Below, in pieces: positions 26,282 to 36,159 of a stretch of DNA of 61,644 bases. A program made the position numbers and the translations under genes. The first letter of the stretch is position 1. Every line of letters starts with the position of its first letter. The DNA comes from Candidatus Gastranaerophilales bacterium. GTDB taxonomy: Bacteria; Cyanobacteriota; Vampirovibrionia; Gastranaerophilales; Gastranaerophilaceae. The stretch is taken from contig CAJULH010000006.1 of NCBI GenBank assembly GCA_910587175.1, positions 1-61,644 on the forward strand, read 5' to 3'. The notes below the pieces were generated by a model. The model searched no databases. It was given only the letters and a program-made list of their open reading frames with translations, and had not been told where the DNA came from.

Positions 26282-29016
26282 TGATTAACGGTAATCTTAC
26301 TGACAGCATGAATATTAATGCGCAGGACAAAAGGGTTTACGAACACTTTTTAAGGCAGTACAATACAAAAACTGCGCTAAATCCGAAAGGAAGTCTGGTT
26401 CACAGAAATCCTATCGAATCTGTTGCGGCTGCTGTAAAAAATACCGGTAAGGATATTGTTAATCTTGGAAATGCCCTAAAGGACGGCAATGCTGATGACC
26501 ATTCTTTGGGAAGATTGAATGATGTTGGCATGAAGCTTGGCGGGCTTGGCATTGCTGCATATTTAGCCACAAGAAAAACTTCACCAAGAGCAAAGGCGAT
26601 GGAATTTATCGGCGCTGCAGTATTTTTCTCCATGATGCAGCTTTGGCAAAAAATATTTATTGCAACTCCACTAAAAGCAAGATTTGGCGTTGATATTAAC
26701 CAGAAATTTATAGATTCTGCCGGCAGAGAAAAAGAATTAAATCTTGATAACCAGTATACTCCGCAGCTAAGGTCTGACGAAGAACTTGACGAGCTGGCTG
26801 ACAAACTCAAACTTCCAAAAGATATGGAATACAGAAGAGAATACGCCCAGGAAAAAGCAAGAAGAATTGCCCTTCAGGGAAGAACCCTGAATATGTTGAC
26901 AGCAGGTGTCGGTGTTCCTGTAATGACAGCACTTGTATGCAGCAAGATTGAAGAATATATTGACAATACCGTAATAAATAGCGGTTTAAATAAGGCATGG
27001 ACAACTATAGGTGCCGGCTTAGACCCGGTTGATGCAGTTGAACATTTCTCAAACGTTGTAAATTCAAGAGCAAGATCAGCAGGCTTTGGTGCAGAGGCTG
27101 AAAAAATTATAAAATCTTATGCGGACTATACCGGCAGCGCAGATGACGAATTCTTCAACGGACTTGCAAAAGCATTTAACCCCGTAGGTTTTGTTGAAAG
27201 CAATAAACTTACAAAAGAAATGCCGGATATAACTCCAAAAGTAGCTGCCGATTTAAAGAGAATGTTTCATGCAACCATTGATGAAGATTCTCTTTCAAGC
27301 AGTGTAATAGATTTATTTATGAAAAAATCTACTGAAAACAACGGTGTACTTTCAATGAAAGTGCTTGACCCGGATGGTGTTGCCGGTGCTGTTACGGATA
27401 TAAATATTGATAAATCCAGACTGGAAATTGCAATTAAGAATGTAATAGCCAGGGTGAAAAACGGTGAAGTTGAATACGAAGACACCAGTATTCTTGATGC
27501 ATTGAAAGGTGAAGAAGGGCTTCTTGTCCAGGTTAAGAATACAATATCCGGACTTGATGATTCTGTTATTGAAAATTTAAAAGACATCAGGACGCAACAG
27601 CTTCTTAATGAAGGCAAGACTATGGATGAAATTGCCGATATCTTCAAAAACGGTGACAGTATTCTTGAAGATATGATAAAAAGCGAAGAGGCGCTGTTTG
27701 GTGGTGTTACATCAACCAGAAATATTGCTGCAGTTCCTTCTGATATAGCATCTGATTCAAATTCCCTAAAAACCGTTATTGATCAGGCGAAAAAGAGACA
27801 AATGCCTGCATTCCTTGAAAAGGTTAAGGCTAATTTTAATCTTGCAAAGAAAACCGGGGCTGTTGTATCCACTGCAGAGGATGCTATAAAAGCTATAGAT
27901 AATTCATCCGGTAAGGAATATTTCAATATAACCGATGTTTTATTTAATATGATGAAACCGGACAAAGCAACTCTTGAGAGGTTGAGGTCTGATTCCGGTT
28001 TTGCATCAACATATATACAAAACGCATTTGCCGAAATTTCAAAAGATGATGCCAAGTACGCGCAAATTGTAGAAAATATTAAAAATACTCCAGTTGCTGA
28101 TGATTCTGCGATAGATATTATGGTTTCAAGAATTATTGATAACTGCAGAGAGAAACTTGATGTAATAAGACATGGCGACGGGCTGAACGGTGCTACCGGT
28201 TTTGACCCGAATATGAAAACTATGATTGAGCTTACAGACCGTGCTTCAAGCTCTAATTCAGGACTTTTAGGTGTAATTGAAAAGTATACGGGTGAAGTGA
28301 TTCCCGGTATTGATGCTACCAAGAACAGACTACTTTTAGCACTTGATTTGGAAAGAAGAATTAATGACGGTACATTAAAACAACAGTGGGATGCACTGCA
28401 AACAAATGCGCCTGTGACAGAAACATTTGAAGATTTTGTTTCTAATTGCAGAAATATTTTATATAACAACACACCGAATGATTTCTCAAATACACATTAT
28501 ATAAAACAAAACGGTAAATATTTTGCAAGATTAAATGATATTCTGTTTAACAAACCTATGAGCCAGACTACAGTTGACATTTTAGATACAGTTAAAGAAA
28601 ATGCACAAAATGCCGATAATAATGTCAAGAGCCTTGTGCAAAAACTCAATGAAATGAGAATTTCTCTAATGGCGATAGGTTCAAACGGCGCGGTAGATTA
28701 TGCAAACAGGAAAAATCAACTTGATGTCAATATGATTTTGGATGATCATCTGAAACAAGTGTTTAATGATATTGCAGGCGGAACATGTTCGCTTAAATTC
28801 CAGAAGGTGGGTAAATCCATCAAAGACTTGGTTTTTGAAAATGCAAGTCAGAAATTTAACTCCAAAACATGGATGAAAATCTTTGCACCGCTTGCTATTG
28901 CTCTTGTTGGTGTGACATTCCTCGCACAGCTGTTTATTGGCAGAGACAAAGATATACATTTATATACGGACAAAAAAACAAACTCAAACCCGGGAGCAGT
29001 AAATGGAAATAAATAG
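26281..29016 (+). CDS. Large helical membrane-associated protein of unknown function
   Basis: The 911-aa protein is not recognisable to me. It has hydrophobic stretches near residues 80-130 (LGGLGIAAYLATRK, FIGAAVFFSMMQLWQ) and 205-220, a long charged helical body, and one clear membrane segment near the C-terminus (IFAPLAIALVGVTFLAQLFIG) followed by a short polar tail. The topology suggests a large body flanked by membrane anchors. It is coupled to the gene before it (1-base overlap) and overlaps the GH13 gene after it by 14 bases. Confidence 0.7.
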   Translation: MINGNLTDSMNINAQDKRVYEHFLRQYNTKTALNPKGSLVHRNPIESVAAAVKNTGKDIVNLGNALKDGNADDHSLGRLNDVGMKLGGLGIAAYLATRKTSPRAKAMEFIGAAVFFSMMQLWQKIFIATPLKARFGVDINQKFIDSAGREKELNLDNQYTPQLRSDEELDELADKLKLPKDMEYRREYAQEKARRIALQGRTLNMLTAGVGVPVMTALVCSKIEEYIDNTVINSGLNKAWTTIGAGLDPVDAVEHFSNVVNSRARSAGFGAEAEKIIKSYADYTGSADDEFFNGLAKAFNPVGFVESNKLTKEMPDITPKVAADLKRMFHATIDEDSLSSSVIDLFMKKSTENNGVLSMKVLDPDGVAGAVTDINIDKSRLEIAIKNVIARVKNGEVEYEDTSILDALKGEEGLLVQVKNTISGLDDSVIENLKDIRTQQLLNEGKTMDEIADIFKNGDSILEDMIKSEEALFGGVTSTRNIAAVPSDIASDSNSLKTVIDQAKKRQMPAFLEKVKANFNLAKKTGAVVSTAEDAIKAIDNSSGKEYFNITDVLFNMMKPDKATLERLRSDSGFASTYIQNAFAEISKDDAKYAQIVENIKNTPVADDSAIDIMVSRIIDNCREKLDVIRHGDGLNGATGFDPNMKTMIELTDRASSSNSGLLGVIEKYTGEVIPGIDATKNRLLLALDLERRINDGTLKQQWDALQTNAPVTETFEDFVSNCRNILYNNTPNDFSNTHYIKQNGKYFARLNDILFNKPMSQTTVDILDTVKENAQNADNNVKSLVQKLNEMRISLMAIGSNGAVDYANRKNQLDVNMILDDHLKQVFNDIAGGTCSLKFQKVGKSIKDLVFENASQKFNSKTWMKIFAPLAIALVGVTFLAQLFIGRDKDIHLYTDKKTNSNPGAVNGNK

Positions 29017-30907
29017 TCAAAATACAATAAGCCCTATGCTTCAGCAATATCTTCAAAGAAACGGTATTGTGCCGCAGCAGCAGAGTGCGCCTCAAATTCC
29101 TCAGGCACAGGCTTTTACTGTGTTTCCCGGAAGTGATTTATTAAAAGCATATCTTTTAACACAGCCTTCTGCAGTACAAACGCAGCATATCCAGGATTTA
29201 ACTGCCGTAAAAAGAGTTGATGCTCTTGAAGCTGCCCGTGGTGTAAATTGGAAAAATAATTTGATGGGACAGCTTAGAAACAATGAAGCCACTATAATGG
29301 CTGTTATTCCAAGAACAATGAACGCCAAGGATGTTGACGGCAACGGTTTAATCCAGGGTAATGAGACATCCGGAAACTTTGTGAATGCGGTAGAAAGGCT
29401 TGATGAGTTTAAGTCTTTGGGAATAAATACCCTACATATTCTCCCTATTCATCCGCCGGGAAAAACAAAGGCGATGGGGACTGCAGGTTCATTGTATGCT
29501 CCTGATGATTTTTTAAGGTTTGACCCTGAACTTGTGGATGAAAATCCGCCGGCTGATGTTAAGCAGAAAATCGGGGTGATTTATAAACAAAGAACAGGCA
29601 AAGATCTTGTCAGAATGGATAAAAATGATCCTGAGGTTGTATTTGCCCAGTGTCAGTATTTTATAGATGAATGTCACAAGCGCGGCATTGCATGTATGCT
29701 TGATTTACCGTCTTGTGCTTCTGTTGATTTTGCACAAAGGCATCCTGAGCTTATGGCAAAAGAAAGAGACGGCATAACCGATAAAACACCGGGCGGCTGG
29801 CAGGATATCAGGATGTTTAATCCTTGGGAAAATGAAGAAAAACGCATATTGAATAAAGACCTGCTTGAACTTCATAAAAAATATGTTGATATGTGTGTAG
29901 ACCTTGGTATGGATGGTATAAGAGCCGACGTTGCAAGGGCGAAACCGGTTGAATTCTGGAATGTTATTATTCCTTATTCAAGAAGTAAAGACCCTGATTT
30001 TGGCTGGCTTGCAGAATCATACACATACGAAGATGCTTCTCCACAGGTGAATATGCCTTATGACAGACCTGAAGATTCACTTAAAGCCGGTTTTGATGTG
30101 TACTATGGACAGTATCATATCTTTAACCAGTGGACAAAAGCGGATGATTTATTTAACTACGTAAAAGAAAATATTGATATGTCAAACAGAATGACTGATG
30201 GACAAAGAGGTCTTATCGGTTCATTCTCTACCCATGATGACCAAAGTCCAATGTTCTATGGCGGAGCACCCTGGGTAATGCTTACAACTACTTTGCAGGC
30301 TACATTGCCTCAGGTGAACCCGTATTTTGTGGATGGTGTTCAAACAGGGGATTATTATTTATATCCTTATGAAGGTATAAAAAATCCTGAAACCCAGACA
30401 GATACAAATGATTGTACGGTTCACAGGGGCAGGCTTGATATCTTTAATAAATCAAGAAAGCCGGGCGGAAACCATCCCGAGATAGGACAGTATATGTCTG
30501 CTGCAATGGCGCTGAAAAACGGACCTTATAAAGAAATTATAAACAAAGGTTCATTCGTAGAGCTTGAAACAGGAAATCCGGAAGTTATTGCGTATGCAAG
30601 GCATTTAAACGGCAAAACACTTTTAACTGTTGTAAACAGGAATGTAAATTTCAGAAATTCTGCCGAAATTAATATAAACAGCTTCAAAAAGACCCAGCCT
30701 CTGAATAATCTGCTGCCCGCATATTCAGATAAGAGCCAGTTCCAAAAAGAAGACGGCAAGCTGATTGTGGATTTAGCGCCTGCAAGAGCCCATGTGTTTG
30801 AAATTGACACGCCGGATATTGAACTTGGTGCTAAGGCTGTGTACAGACAGAATATGGGGGCAGCCATCCTGAGTATGCCTGCCGGTGTGCAATATCCGGC
30901 AGCATAG
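29003..30907 (+). CDS. GH13 alpha-amylase-family glycoside hydrolase or transferase
   Basis: The 634-aa enzyme has a Gln/Pro-rich N-terminal extension (1-60) and a GH13 TIM barrel. Catalytic residues are visible: nucleophile D309 in DGIRADVARAK, acid/base E338 in GWLAESYTY, and H411-D412 in FSTHDDQ. Region I reads DLPSCASVD and lacks the usual Asn-His. A calcium-loop-like DVDGNGLIQGNE occurs at 110-121, as in EF-hands or dockerins. There is no signal peptide, so it probably acts in the cytoplasm on alpha-glucan. It overlaps the preceding membrane-protein gene by 14 bases. Confidence 0.85.
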   Translation: MEINSQNTISPMLQQYLQRNGIVPQQQSAPQIPQAQAFTVFPGSDLLKAYLLTQPSAVQTQHIQDLTAVKRVDALEAARGVNWKNNLMGQLRNNEATIMAVIPRTMNAKDVDGNGLIQGNETSGNFVNAVERLDEFKSLGINTLHILPIHPPGKTKAMGTAGSLYAPDDFLRFDPELVDENPPADVKQKIGVIYKQRTGKDLVRMDKNDPEVVFAQCQYFIDECHKRGIACMLDLPSCASVDFAQRHPELMAKERDGITDKTPGGWQDIRMFNPWENEEKRILNKDLLELHKKYVDMCVDLGMDGIRADVARAKPVEFWNVIIPYSRSKDPDFGWLAESYTYEDASPQVNMPYDRPEDSLKAGFDVYYGQYHIFNQWTKADDLFNYVKENIDMSNRMTDGQRGLIGSFSTHDDQSPMFYGGAPWVMLTTTLQATLPQVNPYFVDGVQTGDYYLYPYEGIKNPETQTDTNDCTVHRGRLDIFNKSRKPGGNHPEIGQYMSAAMALKNGPYKEIINKGSFVELETGNPEVIAYARHLNGKTLLTVVNRNVNFRNSAEININSFKKTQPLNNLLPAYSDKSQFQKEDGKLIVDLAPARAHVFEIDTPDIELGAKAVYRQNMGAAILSMPAGVQYPAA

Positions 30908-30970
30908 AGCCGGAATACTTAAACCCGGGCTTTAAAGTCTGGCAATTTTTAATATTTATGTGTTTTATAC

Positions 30971-30979
30971 TGGTATAAT
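30971..30979 (+). promoter_or_regulatory. Extended -10 upstream of the second GH13 gene
   Basis: TGGTATAAT gives an extended -10 with a leader of about 28 bases that contains AAGGGG before the GTG start. This implies the second GH13 gene has its own promoter. Confidence 0.5.
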
Positions 30980-31013
30980 AGTAATATAGATAAGAAGCGT
31001 AAGGGGAATATTT

Positions 31014-34000
31014 GTGGATTCATTTTCATTAAACAAAACACAAGGTGCAGACACCGGAAACCAACAAGTATCATTTACCGGACAAAAAAGCATAATAAAA
31101 GAAACCGGAGCGCAAAAATTCAGATTTTTTGCCCCTCCTTACGACAAAGAAAAATATTCTGTTGCAGTTGAGATTGTGCCTGTAAAATTTGGCAAAGATG
31201 CGAACGGGCAAAATACAGAGGAACTTGTTGCTGCAGGAAAACCTGTATTGCTTAAAAATTCAATGTCTGCGCTAAAATATGGTTCTTATGATTTAGATGC
31301 AAAGGATGCAAACCTCCCGAAAACAGATATGGTGGGTTACAGGTTTGTCCTTATTGATAATAATAAATTAAGACAAACAAGAGATATTGAAGCATCAAGA
31401 GACGGTTATTTACTTGATTCAGGTAATGCTGCGCTGGATGGGGACGAAAAATTTTCATATTTTTCAAAAAGACAAGGTTTTGTAAATAAATCCGGACCTA
31501 TGTACCATATTTTTCCGGATTCATACAATGTGAAGGATGGGGAAGATTTTGTAAGAAACCATTTCAATAAAGCCGGCGGCAATATTCAGGGAATTATTGA
31601 AAAACTAAATGAAAAAGATAGTGAACTTGAGCCCTATGAAATGATAATTTCTACGCCTTTATTTGGTGCAGATGATATAAGTTCCCATGGATATTGGACA
31701 ATGAATCCATTCCAAATCGCATCCAGCAAGGGAACCCTTGAAGATTTTAAACAACTTCAAAATGAAATGTTTGACCACGGCAAAACCTATGTTGCAGATG
31801 GTGCTTTCACATCGCAAAGTTTTGAAGGTCCCCAGCTTCAACACGTTTTAAAATGGGGTAAACAGTCTCCTTTTTATAATTGGTTTAAGCTTGATGTAAC
31901 CGATGCACCTAATTCCAATATAAAGCTGGGTGTTTTTCCCGATCCGCTTGTTACAAATTCTACGGATGAAAATTCAGAAGATTATAAAAAGGCTGAACTT
32001 TTAAAAGAAAATACCGCGTTTAAGGTTGTAAACCCCAAATTTATCGAGGCAGATGGTGAAACAAAGCCCGGTAAAACAAAAACAAATCCCGATTATGACC
32101 CTAAAAAGCCCACGTATATCCAGTTTTACGATAAAAGGCTTGCAGGCGCACAAGGGGATGACCTTAAAAACCTTATTACAAACTATGGTGAAACAGGGAC
32201 GACTGAAAACCACTATGATGTTTCAGAGCACCAGGATTCTGTTCAGCCTTTCTATTTTGAGGTAGACCCGAATGATAACAGATTTAAAACCAAAGGTGCC
32301 ACATTAAAAGAGTTGAACGAAAAAGGCTATGTAGCAAAAGATGGCAGCATCAGAAAAGGGTATGATGCATTTTTCCAAATGGATAATTATACCATCACAA
32401 CCAAAGGACAGGCAGGCGGCACTACGACCTGGGATGGCAACGTCGACCTTATAAAGATGAACATTTCAAATCCAAAAGGTACAAATGCAGATGTTAAGGG
32501 CAATAAGCAGGTTAAAAACTATTTCTATAATATTGCATCATATTGGACAAAAGTAACCAATGATTCTTTGATGGAGCATATTGCAAAGAACATTGGCGAA
32601 GATAAGGATTCTGCATTTAGAAATATCAGCTCAAACTACGATATTAAAAATGTCGAATTGGACAATATTTATTCTCTTTCAAAGGCTGGAAAATTTAACA
32701 GTGTTTTTGAAAATGAGCTCTCATCAACAACGACAGAAAGTGTTTTAAAGAATGCAGTTACCGGTTTTCCCTTGGAAAGCGTTGAGTTCGCACCGGATTT
32801 AACTGCTGTTTTATCAACAGAATATATTACACCAAGACCAAAAGATGAAAATGCCGATGACAGGCTTTCAAAAGCCGAGCTTTTGGCAAAACTCCCTAAA
32901 AATGATGCTATCAGAAGCTTATATGAACAGCATATGAATAATTACCTTGTTTCCATTTTGGGTAAATTGGATGCAAAGATGCCTGCTGACAAAAAGCTTT
33001 TTGAGGGCGGAAATATTGCAAGACTTACAGACTACGGTAAGGCTGTGGCTGATATTGCTTCTGCCGATATTATGAAATATGGTACGGTAAAGGGACTCTT
33101 TCCGGATGCACAGGTTACATTTGATGAAAATGGAGCTGCACAGTATGACCCGAATCTTAAGTATAAAGGGGTTGTAAGTCTTGGAATTAATGAACCTGGT
33201 GCCGAATATGAAGCGCGTGCGGTGCTTTCAAAATTGAAAAAAGGCTTTGACAGGGTTGCAAATGAAGATAACACAGAATTTGTAAATTCTTTGTATACAA
33301 GGTTTAAGGGTGTAGATTTGGCAGGGATTGTTACTGCAAAGGCTGTAATTAACAGAACAGGCTCCGGTCTAAACTGGCGTTTTGACGCGGCAAAAGACGT
33401 TGCAGACCTTGACCAGAGACGTGCATTGAATCCTCAGGTTTCGTTTGAAGATTGCTGGGATGGTGTTATAGATTTTTGGGGCGGATTTATTGAAAAAATT
33501 CGTGATGTAAACCCCGGATCATATGTTATTGCAGAAGTTACAGACCTTTGGAGCTTCTACAACCAGAAATATGCAAAGAAAACTCCTGAAGAAATACGAA
33601 AAGACTTTGGTAAGTATGTAAATCCGGACATTGCAGAAAGAATGCTGTATGACAAAACCGGTGCTACTACAGGAAGTAACTATTCTACATTCTATGGATT
33701 GTTCCCAGAATTTTTCGGTCAAAACTATGAACATGGTACGACAAACTGGCAGCCGAACGAAAGTGGACAATTTTACGGAAGATTATACAGTATACAAGAT
33801 TTCATACAAGGAAACGGTTTTAGCAAAGGTGTTGGGGAATTCTTTAAAACGGCATCTCCGCAATTCATAAACCATAACCATATTTTTGTAAACAATCACG
33901 ATAAGCCAAGACCATTCCACTGTGTATCTTTGGATATGGAACTATTCTTAAGTGATTTAAATACAGATAAGGCAAAGGCTGTTGCAAAGGAAGTAACCGG

Positions 34001-35078
34001 TAGTGATGATTTTGACCATATGAGCTCAATGGGTGTTGCCGTTGGTCAAAAATATCTTGAAATATTTAAAAAAGGTGCAAGAGAAATCGGAATTACCGAG
34101 AATTCTGCAGAAATGCAGCTAATAAATAAAGCAATTGCCGATTTAACCATGGGTAAATTTTTAAACCATACAAAACCTGATATGCAAAGATCCCGTGCTT
34201 TTGGTTTTTCACCGTTTGATATTACGATGAAAGATGTTATCCAACAGGCAAGATATATTGCAAAGCAGGATGGTGTTACCTGGAGTCTTTCAAATAAAAA
34301 ACCTGCAGATAAAAGGCTTTCCAAACAGGAACAGGCACTTTTGGATGAAACATTTAACCAACTGAGTCCTGAAATGGAAAAACTGACAGCCATGTTTAAG
34401 ACCATGATGTTTACAGTTGGAGTACCGACACTTTTTGCCGGAGATGAAATGGCACATTCCGGGTATGAAACTCCGACTAAAAATATCCAGCTTGCGATAA
34501 GAAACATTATTCACCACGACTGGATAAATACATCTTCAAACAAAAGAGCTGTAAAAGAAATGTATAAGCAGGTAACCGGGGCTGCAAAGATTCATAAGGA
34601 CCGTAAACTGTCCGCTCTTGCAGACGGTATGCCTTTGATTGTTCCTCAAGGTGATAGCAATTACGGCGCTCTATATAAATATAATGACCGTGACTCTGAA
34701 GTGCTTGTTGTCTATTCAAACAAGAGAATGGACAGAGACGGCATGAACAGTAATGACTCGGATGTTAGAAAAAAACACGCCATGGCGCCTTTAAAGGATG
34801 TTGAAGATAAAATTTCAAGCGTAGACCTTGAATATATGAATCCGCAAGATGGTGCTGCTAAAGGAATCGTTGGCAAAAACGGCGATTTATTCAAGAAGAT
34901 GGAATATAAAAACGGAAAATACATACCAAGCAAAGAGACATATATTATTAAGGATGGCAAACTATATCCTGCTAAGATGATAAACGGCACATTTAGCAGA
35001 GATTATGAAGCCATAACGGATGGTTCTGTAAAAATAGAACTTGATGATGTTGCAAACGTATTCTACAAAGTAAAGTAG
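31014..35078 (+). CDS. Very large GH13-type enzyme with N-terminal F-T-G element
   Basis: The 1354-aa protein starts at GTG (31014) with AAGGGGAA as ribosome site. An N-terminal tail with QQVSFTGQKS (residues 18-27) precedes a beta-rich domain and a GH13 barrel. Predicted catalytic positions are D791 in NWRFDAAKD, E841 in VIAEVTDLW and D963 in FVNNHDKPR. A long insertion separates the early barrel strands (about residue 170) from region II (about 785), which is unusual. The C-terminus is beta-rich, as expected for domain C. There is no signal peptide. It follows the first GH13 gene and probably works on the same intracellular glucan. Confidence 0.82.
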   Translation: MDSFSLNKTQGADTGNQQVSFTGQKSIIKETGAQKFRFFAPPYDKEKYSVAVEIVPVKFGKDANGQNTEELVAAGKPVLLKNSMSALKYGSYDLDAKDANLPKTDMVGYRFVLIDNNKLRQTRDIEASRDGYLLDSGNAALDGDEKFSYFSKRQGFVNKSGPMYHIFPDSYNVKDGEDFVRNHFNKAGGNIQGIIEKLNEKDSELEPYEMIISTPLFGADDISSHGYWTMNPFQIASSKGTLEDFKQLQNEMFDHGKTYVADGAFTSQSFEGPQLQHVLKWGKQSPFYNWFKLDVTDAPNSNIKLGVFPDPLVTNSTDENSEDYKKAELLKENTAFKVVNPKFIEADGETKPGKTKTNPDYDPKKPTYIQFYDKRLAGAQGDDLKNLITNYGETGTTENHYDVSEHQDSVQPFYFEVDPNDNRFKTKGATLKELNEKGYVAKDGSIRKGYDAFFQMDNYTITTKGQAGGTTTWDGNVDLIKMNISNPKGTNADVKGNKQVKNYFYNIASYWTKVTNDSLMEHIAKNIGEDKDSAFRNISSNYDIKNVELDNIYSLSKAGKFNSVFENELSSTTTESVLKNAVTGFPLESVEFAPDLTAVLSTEYITPRPKDENADDRLSKAELLAKLPKNDAIRSLYEQHMNNYLVSILGKLDAKMPADKKLFEGGNIARLTDYGKAVADIASADIMKYGTVKGLFPDAQVTFDENGAAQYDPNLKYKGVVSLGINEPGAEYEARAVLSKLKKGFDRVANEDNTEFVNSLYTRFKGVDLAGIVTAKAVINRTGSGLNWRFDAAKDVADLDQRRALNPQVSFEDCWDGVIDFWGGFIEKIRDVNPGSYVIAEVTDLWSFYNQKYAKKTPEEIRKDFGKYVNPDIAERMLYDKTGATTGSNYSTFYGLFPEFFGQNYEHGTTNWQPNESGQFYGRLYSIQDFIQGNGFSKGVGEFFKTASPQFINHNHIFVNNHDKPRPFHCVSLDMELFLSDLNTDKAKAVAKEVTGSDDFDHMSSMGVAVGQKYLEIFKKGAREIGITENSAEMQLINKAIADLTMGKFLNHTKPDMQRSRAFGFSPFDITMKDVIQQARYIAKQDGVTWSLSNKKPADKRLSKQEQALLDETFNQLSPEMEKLTAMFKTMMFTVGVPTLFAGDEMAHSGYETPTKNIQLAIRNIIHHDWINTSSNKRAVKEMYKQVTGAAKIHKDRKLSALADGMPLIVPQGDSNYGALYKYNDRDSEVLVVYSNKRMDRDGMNSNDSDVRKKHAMAPLKDVEDKISSVDLEYMNPQDGAAKGIVGKNGDLFKKMEYKNGKYIPSKETYIIKDGKLYPAKMINGTFSRDYEAITDGSVKIELDDVANVFYKVK

Positions 35079-35109
35079 GAAAATAATAAGTCAGATAATC
35101 GTTTGGGAA

Positions 35110-35150
35110 ACAAAAAAGAAAGGTTTTGACAAGAACCTTTCTTTTTTGTT
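35110..35150 (+). terminator. Rho-independent terminator after the GH13 gene
   Basis: CAAAAAAGAAAGGTT and AACCTTTCTTTTTTG form a 15-bp stem with loop TTGACAAG. The A and T runs would let it terminate from both sides. Confidence 0.85.
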
Positions 35151-35205
35151 TCTATGAAAAGTTTATTATTTAAAACTTTTATCACGATTTTGAAATTAAA
35201 ATTTT

Positions 35206-35910
35206 TTATTGCGCATTAATGAATCCGTAAAGCCTGCCGTTGTCAGATCGCCAGTGAAACCAGCCTGTTTTAGTTTCATTATCCATAGTAACAACTTTTA
35301 CAAGCATCCAGTTTCCCTGAATAAGCCACGGGGTTATAAATTTTGGATAATCAAACTCATCTACAACATTTGATTCTATGCTTGGAGAAGAGTGAAGGGT
35401 TTTAAAATCTGCAGGCAGATTTCTAAAAGTATAAATTCCGTGTTTTTTTCCGAATTCAAAGAATAAATCTTTATAAGAATAAAATTTTGCACCATGTTTG
35501 CCGTTTTCTTTTTTAACCCAGCCGAATTTTAAATTTTTCTGGTCAAAACAAACGTTTATCCAATCATCATCTTCATCTTCCACGCTTAAGAAAACCATAT
35601 TTTCTTTTGGTGAATACAAAATAAATATATCTGAAGGTTTTTGCATCTTTGTTTTATTTGAAACCACAAAGTTTCCAATATTATTCCAATATATCCGCTG
35701 CAGTACTTTTGAATTCAAATCAGGTTTTTCGTATATTTCAATGAAGTTTGTAACCCTTGCAGCCCCTATCCCGTAGTGATTTACAGAGTTTGTATAATAC
35801 GGGGTAAAATTTGTGTATGACGGGTTTGCATATTGGAAGGCTGAATCTGCAAAGACGGCTTGAAAAACGGAAAAAAATGATATTAAAATGTAGATAAATA
35901 TTTTTTTCAT
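35206..35910 (-). CDS. Exported protein with SH3-like domains
   Basis: The 234-aa protein has a signal peptide (residues 1-22, ending V-F-A-D) and two beta-rich segments with bacterial SH3 character: one with VTNFIEIYEKPDLNSKVLQRI followed by WINVCFDQKNLKFGWVKKE, the other with LHSSPSIESNVVDEF followed by WMLVKVVTM and KTGWFHWR. Such domains bind peptidoglycan or proteins at the envelope. A TATAAT box ends 8 bases before the ATG, again without a ribosome site. It is divergent from rpoB. Confidence 0.75.
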   Translation of the reverse strand: MKKIFIYILISFFSVFQAVFADSAFQYANPSYTNFTPYYTNSVNHYGIGAARVTNFIEIYEKPDLNSKVLQRIYWNNIGNFVVSNKTKMQKPSDIFILYSPKENMVFLSVEDEDDDWINVCFDQKNLKFGWVKKENGKHGAKFYSYKDLFFEFGKKHGIYTFRNLPADFKTLHSSPSIESNVVDEFDYPKFITPWLIQGNWMLVKVVTMDNETKTGWFHWRSDNGRLYGFINAQ

Positions 35911-35989
35911 GATTATAGATTATAAGACTTTTTTCTTTGGCGTTAATCGTTAGGATGGTTTAATTATTAATTTATGTAAATTTTTAAAC

Positions 35990-36017
35990 TTGACTTAGAA
36001 CCTTTACGCGATAAGAT
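35990..36017 (+). promoter_or_regulatory. Promoter of the rpoB operon
   Basis: TTGACT (35990-35995), 16 bases, then TAAGAT (36012-36017). The leader would be about 135 bases. No ribosomal protein genes precede rpoB, unlike the rplKAJL-rpoBC order of many bacteria. Confidence 0.55.
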
Positions 36018-36159
36018 GATTTAAGCTAAATTTATTGTATAAAATGGGATTAGAATTGCATTTTAAAAAATAAAGAGGCGCATTAAACAACAAAAACACT
36101 AATATTTTATAAAACAAGCTTGAATTTAATTTGTAATTACATATATTAGAGGTACTTAA

